In this document: piece by piece, positions 6,143 through 9,317 of the stretch
How the letters are laid out: each line of letters opens with the position of its first letter
How positions within the stretch are numbered: the first letter of the stretch is position 1
From: an uncultured Oscillospiraceae bacterium
Lineage (GTDB): Bacteria; Bacillota; Clostridia; Oscillospirales; Acutalibacteraceae
Length of the DNA: 9,317 nt
Reading direction: 5' to 3'
NCBI GenBank assembly: GCA_900549945.1
Contig: URQJ01000069.1
Coordinates: forward strand, 1-9,317
The notes under the pieces: model-generated
Databases searched by the model: none
What the model saw: only the letters and a program-made list of their open reading frames with translations
Told to the model about the DNA's origin: nothing
Position numbers and translations under genes: made by a program

Positions 6143-6602
6143 CAGATCTCCGGTAAATGCTGCACACTTGTTCTACCGCCCAGATTTGATGGGGAAAAAA
6201 CAGTTTTTGTCTGATTTCATTCGGCGTTAACCATACCAAATGGTGATCTGGCTCACTCGGTTCTGAGACGACGTCGCCAATCTCCATATAATAGAAATAT
6301 CCTATGGCGCGGAAATCCGTTTTCATATGCTCTGCAAAATGGTAATAATCGCCTTTGCATACAAACTTTTTCGGAAACACTGAAAGGCCGGCTTCCTCTA
6401 GGCTTTCCCGAATAATACAATCCTCGTGCGTCTCGTCGTTTTCAATGCCGCCGCCAAGCAAAAAATAACCTTTTTCGCCGTTATCCAGATGCGTCATTAC
6501 AGCAGGTATCTTGCCGTCGGAAGAAAAACCTATGCCATATGCGCCAGCGCGTTCTTTGTACACCGCATCGGCCTTTTTTACGCCAAATGTTTTTTCTACC
6601 AT
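6138..6602 (-). CDS. Nudix hydrolase
   Basis: A 154-residue Nudix-fold pyrophosphohydrolase that would cleave a nucleoside diphosphate linked to another group, with Mg2+. The Nudix box is complete at residues 51-73: G51, E57, R65, E66, E69, E70 and G72 all fit GX5EX7REUXEEXGU, except that Ser67 stands where an aliphatic residue is usual. Upstream lie AYGIGFSSDGKIPAV and YFLLGGG strands typical of the fold. Nothing outside the box fixes the substrate. ATG 6602 is preceded by AGGGG with 9 nt spacing. By my count GC is about 45% (over 6181-6600), against roughly 65-70% in the flanking rha genes, and codon use differs to match. It has its own promoter and sits between rhaD and fucO, so it looks acquired and not part of rhamnose breakdown. 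Confidence 0.88.
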   Translation of the reverse strand: MVEKTFGVKKADAVYKERAGAYGIGFSSDGKIPAVMTHLDNGEKGYFLLGGGIENDETHEDCIIRESLEEAGLSVFPKKFVCKGDYYHFAEHMKTDFRAIGYFYYMEIGDVVSEPSEPDHHLVWLTPNEIRQKLFFPHQIWAVEQVCSIYRRSV

Positions 6603-6640
6603 AATGACATACCCCTGAACCGGATTTTCTATTTGGTTTC

Positions 6641-6669
6641 AGTATACACCCAAGTTGTGAATATGTCAT
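6641..6669 (-). promoter_or_regulatory. Promoter of the Nudix gene with overlapping palindromic operator candidate
   Basis: On the minus strand, ATGACA (6669-6664), a 17-nt spacer and TATACT (6646-6641) each match consensus in 5 of 6 positions. The perfect 12-nt palindrome ATGTCATGACAT (6663-6674) covers the -35 box. Another ATGTCA half-site lies near the start codon (6605-6610). This could be a repressor site. Confidence 0.65.
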
Positions 6670-6728
6670 GACATTTCTTGTAAAGTCTGTAAATTCTATG
6701 GAGCCGCTTTAAACCGCGGCCTCCCGGC

Positions 6729-7550
6729 TCAGTCCAGAAACGCCTCGTTCAGCGTCACGCCGAATTCTTTGGCGATCGCGCGCAGGTTGCCGTCGGTGAT
6801 CGTCTGGCGGATCTGCCCGCCGCCCGCCGAAAGCGCCAGCAGGTAGATCTGCGCCGCTTTCTCGATCGTGTGCATCAGGCCGAACGCGGTGTCGAAATCC
6901 GGCCCCGAGACGAACAGGCCGTGGTGCGCCCAGACCGCCGCATCGTAGCGCTTCATCAGCGCACTCGTCGCAAGGGCGATGTCCGCGCCGCCGGGCACCA
7001 TCCACTCCACAACGCCGACGCCGCCCGGGAACACGACCGGGCACTCCGTCGCGCTCTGCCAAAGCGCGCGGGTGAAGTCGCGCGCCGTGAGCGGCAGGAT
7101 GTAGGTCATCGCAATCAGGTTCGGCGTGTGCGCGTGGTAGATCACGCGGTACGCGCCGTTTGTCGCCGTTTTGCGGACGCTGTGGTTCAAAAAGTGGCTC
7201 GGAAACTCGCTCGTCGGGCGCGCGCCGTCCTCAAGGCCCCAGACGATGCGCCAGCGGTCGCCCGCCGCGTTGATTTCCACAATGCCGATATTGTGCGCAG
7301 GATCCTCCTGCACGTTGCGCAGGAATTTTCCGCTGCCCGTCGTGATAAAATACTCGCCGGCGAGGTTCTCCGCCGAAACGCCCATCGCGTTCCATTCGCG
7401 CGGCGCCGTGAAAAACGGGCGGCACGCTTCGGCCTCCTCGGGGCGCATGCGGTAGGTGAGGTTTCCGCCGTTGCGCTCGTGCCAGCCCTGCTGCCAGCCG
7501 TCGCCGCACATGCGCATAAAGCCGCGGATCACCGGTTGCTCTGTCATCAT
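6729..7550 (-). CDS. rhaD: L-rhamnulose-1-phosphate aldolase
   Basis: A 273-residue zinc-dependent class II aldolase that splits L-rhamnulose 1-phosphate into dihydroxyacetone phosphate and L-lactaldehyde. ERNGGNLT (residues 25-32), TGSGKFLRNVQ (71-81), the zinc ligands His139 and His141 in YHAHTPNLIAMTY, His210 in AHHGLF, and the catalytic acids Glu115 (TSEFPSHF) and Glu169 (ATECPVVFPGGVG) all line up with E. coli RhaD at a constant offset of 2. I chose ATG 7550 because GGAG lies 9 nt upstream and the length then matches the 274-residue E. coli enzyme. The frame is open to an ATG at 7610, but that start has no ribosome binding site and would overlap rhaA by 32 nt. It follows rhaA after 28 nt and feeds its lactaldehyde to FucO. 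Confidence 0.93.
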   Translation of the reverse strand: MMTEQPVIRGFMRMCGDGWQQGWHERNGGNLTYRMRPEEAEACRPFFTAPREWNAMGVSAENLAGEYFITTGSGKFLRNVQEDPAHNIGIVEINAAGDRWRIVWGLEDGARPTSEFPSHFLNHSVRKTATNGAYRVIYHAHTPNLIAMTYILPLTARDFTRALWQSATECPVVFPGGVGVVEWMVPGGADIALATSALMKRYDAAVWAHHGLFVSGPDFDTAFGLMHTIEKAAQIYLLALSAGGGQIRQTITDGNLRAIAKEFGVTLNEAFLD

Positions 7551-7578
7551 CCGTATCATCTCCGTATCGAATTCTATA

Positions 7579-8829
7579 TCAGGCGCGCTTTGAAAGCACG
7601 TCCTTTTCATACTGCATCACACGCTCGAGCCACTCGAGGTCGTCCGCCGGCACGCCCTGCTGTGCGCAGTAGCGTTCCCAAACCGCCGAAAACGGCATCG
7701 TCTTGAGCTTTTCGGAAAGCACCATCAGCGCGGTAAAATCCGCTTTGTCCTGCAAACCGCGCATGCGGGCGTTCGGCTGCAAAAGTGCCCAGAGCAGCGC
7801 CTTTTCCATGTTGCGCGTGCCGACGACCCACGCCGCCACACGGTTGATCGAGGCGTCGAAGAAATCGAGGCCGATCATCACGCGGCCGAGCGCGTCATTG
7901 CGCACGATCTCCTTTGCGATCTCGCGCAGCTCGTCGTCGAACAGCACGACGTGGTCGCTGTCCCAACGCACGGGACGCGTCACATGCAGCGGCACCTTGT
8001 CGAAAAAGCAGAGAAACGCCGGGATCTTGTCGCTGACAAACTCGGTCGGGTGGTAGTGGCCGTTGTCGAGCAGGTCGTACACGCCCGGGTGCGACGCGGC
8101 GTAGCTCAGGTAAAACTCCGCGCTGCCCACCGTGTAGCTTTCAAGCCCAATGCCGAACACCTTCGACTCAACGCAGTCGACGACGCCCTCAATCTTCTCC
8201 TCGAAGATCTCGTCGAGGCTCTTTTTCAGGCGCAGGCGCGGCGCCATGCGGTCGGCCGGCACATCCTTAAAGCCGTCCGGAATCCAGATGTTGTTGAGCA
8301 CCGGCGAGCCGAGCTCCGCCGCGATCCGCCCGGCGATGCGGCGGCAGCGCCGGCCGTGCTCCACCCAGAACGCGCGCACCGCTTCGTCCGGCGAGGAGAG
8401 CGTCAGGTTATCTTTGACCATCGGGTGCGAGAAATACGTGGGGTTGAAATCGATGCCGAAGCCGTGCTGCTTTGCAAATGCCACCCACGGCGCGAAGTGC
8501 TCGTACTCGATCGCGTCGCGGTCCACCGGCGTGTCGGAGACGAGGTAGCTCGCGTGCAGGTTGATGCGCTTTTTGCCCGGGATCTGCTCGGCGGCCTTCA
8601 AAAAATCGGCGCAGAGCTCCTCGAAGCAGCGCGCACGGCCCGGGTAGTCGCCGGTCGCCTGAATGCCGCCTGAAAGCGCGGCCCCGCCGTTTTCAAAGCC
8701 GTGCACGTCGTCGCCCTGCCAGCAGTGGATCGAAACCGGCACGCCGGCGAGCGTTTTCATCGCCGCGTCCGTATCGACGCCAAGCGCCGCGTACTGCGCC
8801 CGCGCCGCCTCGTATGCGTTAAAGTCCAT
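7579..8829 (-). CDS. rhaA: L-rhamnose isomerase
   Basis: A 416-residue metal-dependent aldose-ketose isomerase that converts L-rhamnose to L-rhamnulose, the first step of rhamnose catabolism in the cytosol. The length agrees with the usual 415-420. Diagnostic segments are VSIHCWQGDDVHGFE (32-46), FGIGLESYTVGSAEFY (225-240), LLDNGHYHPTE (253-263), RPVRWDSDHVVLFDDE (285-300) and IGLDFFDASINRVAAWVVGTRNMEKALL (319-346). Glu230, Asp255, His258, His282, Asp290, Asp292 and Asp322 are the expected metal ligands. ATG 8829 is preceded by AGGGA with 5 nt spacing; the start lies inside the last 11 nt of coaBC. No rhamnulokinase gene follows, so rhaB must be elsewhere. No separate promoter is evident, as the start is embedded in coaBC, which suggests read-through from that gene or an internal promoter. 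Confidence 0.94.
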   Translation of the reverse strand: MDFNAYEAARAQYAALGVDTDAAMKTLAGVPVSIHCWQGDDVHGFENGGAALSGGIQATGDYPGRARCFEELCADFLKAAEQIPGKKRINLHASYLVSDTPVDRDAIEYEHFAPWVAFAKQHGFGIDFNPTYFSHPMVKDNLTLSSPDEAVRAFWVEHGRRCRRIAGRIAAELGSPVLNNIWIPDGFKDVPADRMAPRLRLKKSLDEIFEEKIEGVVDCVESKVFGIGLESYTVGSAEFYLSYAASHPGVYDLLDNGHYHPTEFVSDKIPAFLCFFDKVPLHVTRPVRWDSDHVVLFDDELREIAKEIVRNDALGRVMIGLDFFDASINRVAAWVVGTRNMEKALLWALLQPNARMRGLQDKADFTALMVLSEKLKTMPFSAVWERYCAQQGVPADDLEWLERVMQYEKDVLSKRA

Positions 8830-9317
8830 TTTGTTCCCTGTCCTTTCTCAATGTCTGGATTTTATCTAAAATACGGTCCGCCGTCTCGTCCTTCGAAAGC
8901 AGCGGCAGCGTTTCGGCCTCCTCTGCGGTCAGAAGCGTCACGGCGTTCGTATCGGCGCCGAAGCCCGCCCCCGGCGTGCGCAGGCTGTTCGCGACGATCA
9001 GGTCGAGGTTCTTGCGCCGCAGCTTTTCGGCCGCGTTTTCGAGCAGGTTTTCCGTCTCCATCGCAAAGCCGCAGAGCGTCTGCCCCGGCCTTTTGTGCGC
9101 GCCGAGCCACGCGAGGATGTCCGTCGTGCGCTCGAGCTCGAGCGTCAAAGCGCCCTCCCGCTTCTTCATCTTTTCGGCGGCGACCGTTTTCGGCCGGTAA
9201 TCCGCCACGGCGGCGGCCTTCACGACGATGTCGGCCCCCTCTGCCGCGGCCTTGACCGCCTCGAACATCTCCGCGGCCGATTCGGCGCGCACAACCTCGA
9301 CGAACGGGGGCGGCTCC
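8819..9317 (-). CDS. coaBC: Phosphopantothenoylcysteine synthetase/decarboxylase, C-terminal (CoaB) part, cut by window edge
   Basis: The last 165 residues of a CoaBC-type protein; the frame stays open to the window edge, so the N-terminal CoaC decarboxylase and the first part of CoaB lie outside. CoaB joins cysteine to 4'-phosphopantothenate in coenzyme A synthesis, usually with CTP. The visible part has ESAAEMFEAV, VVKAAAVADYRP (nt 9191-9225), the KMKK lysine motif (9161-9172), RTTDILAWLG, CGFAMETENLLENA and KLRRKNLDLIVAN, in the order usual for CoaB. A GTG at 9292 is internal and not the start. The stop overlaps the rhaA start by 11 nt, so the two genes are very probably cotranscribed. A stand-alone CoaB cannot be excluded from this fragment. 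Confidence 0.88.
   Translation of the reverse strand, partial: EPPPFVEVVRAESAAEMFEAVKAAAEGADIVVKAAAVADYRPKTVAAEKMKKREGALTLELERTTDILAWLGAHKRPGQTLCGFAMETENLLENAAEKLRRKNLDLIVANSLRTPGAGFGADTNAVTLLTAEEAETLPLLSKDETADRILDKIQTLRKDREQNGL

Noticed and set aside
6701..6730. Possible terminator hairpin GAGCCG/CGGCTC just after rhaD
   Set aside because: The loop is 18 nt, the arm runs into the stop codon, and no T-run follows on the minus strand.
7551..7610. 20-residue longer RhaD start at 7610
   Set aside because: No ribosome binding site, 32-nt overlap with rhaA, and a longer N-terminus than known RhaD; ATG 7550 has GGAG at 9 nt.
4888..8829. Propanediol-type bacterial microcompartment locus
   Set aside because: No shell protein, CoA-acylating aldehyde dehydrogenase or diol dehydratase gene is present; FucO alone does not imply one.

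Overview
The window suggests a GC-rich anaerobic Firmicute, most likely a gut clostridium of the Oscillospirales or a related order. This rests on strong AGGAGG-type ribosome binding sites, a divergent MurT/GatD-type gene pair of the kind found in clostridia, and sugar catabolism feeding 1,2-propanediol formation. The placement is inference; no rRNA is present.

Left part (1-3600). A 3' fragment of a MATE-family exporter runs on the plus strand to 553 and meets, over a shared terminator, a minus-strand cluster. In transcription order the cluster is a MurT-like Mur ligase, a GatD-like amidotransferase, a hypoxanthine/uracil-type DNA glycosylase and a small single PAS-domain protein. The first three genes overlap by 4 and 1 nt and lie behind a clear sigma-A promoter at 3648-3676. 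The GatD-like protein lacks both the nucleophilic Cys and the His expected of a glutaminase, so the pair may not do the textbook lipid II amidation.

Middle (3601-4887). A divergent promoter region drives a plus-strand sugar phosphate isomerase/epimerase (TIM barrel). It is followed by two strong hairpins that separate it from the convergent minus-strand genes.

Right part (4888-9317), all minus strand. In transcription order it holds the end of coaBC (coenzyme A synthesis), rhaA (L-rhamnose isomerase, overlapping coaBC by 11 nt), rhaD (rhamnulose-1-phosphate aldolase), an AT-rich Nudix hydrolase gene with its own promoter, and fucO (iron-dependent lactaldehyde reductase). RhaA, RhaD and FucO are three steps of L-rhamnose to dihydroxyacetone phosphate plus L-1,2-propanediol. 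The kinase step (RhaB), a transporter and a regulator are not in the window. The Nudix gene and its flanks are far poorer in GC than their neighbours and look inserted between rhaD and fucO.

I see no tRNA, rRNA, CRISPR array, transposase or phage gene. The parts most worth a second look are the catalytically degenerate GatD-like subunit with its MurT-like partner, and the coaBC-rhaA overlap. Neither amounts to a demonstrated new system.
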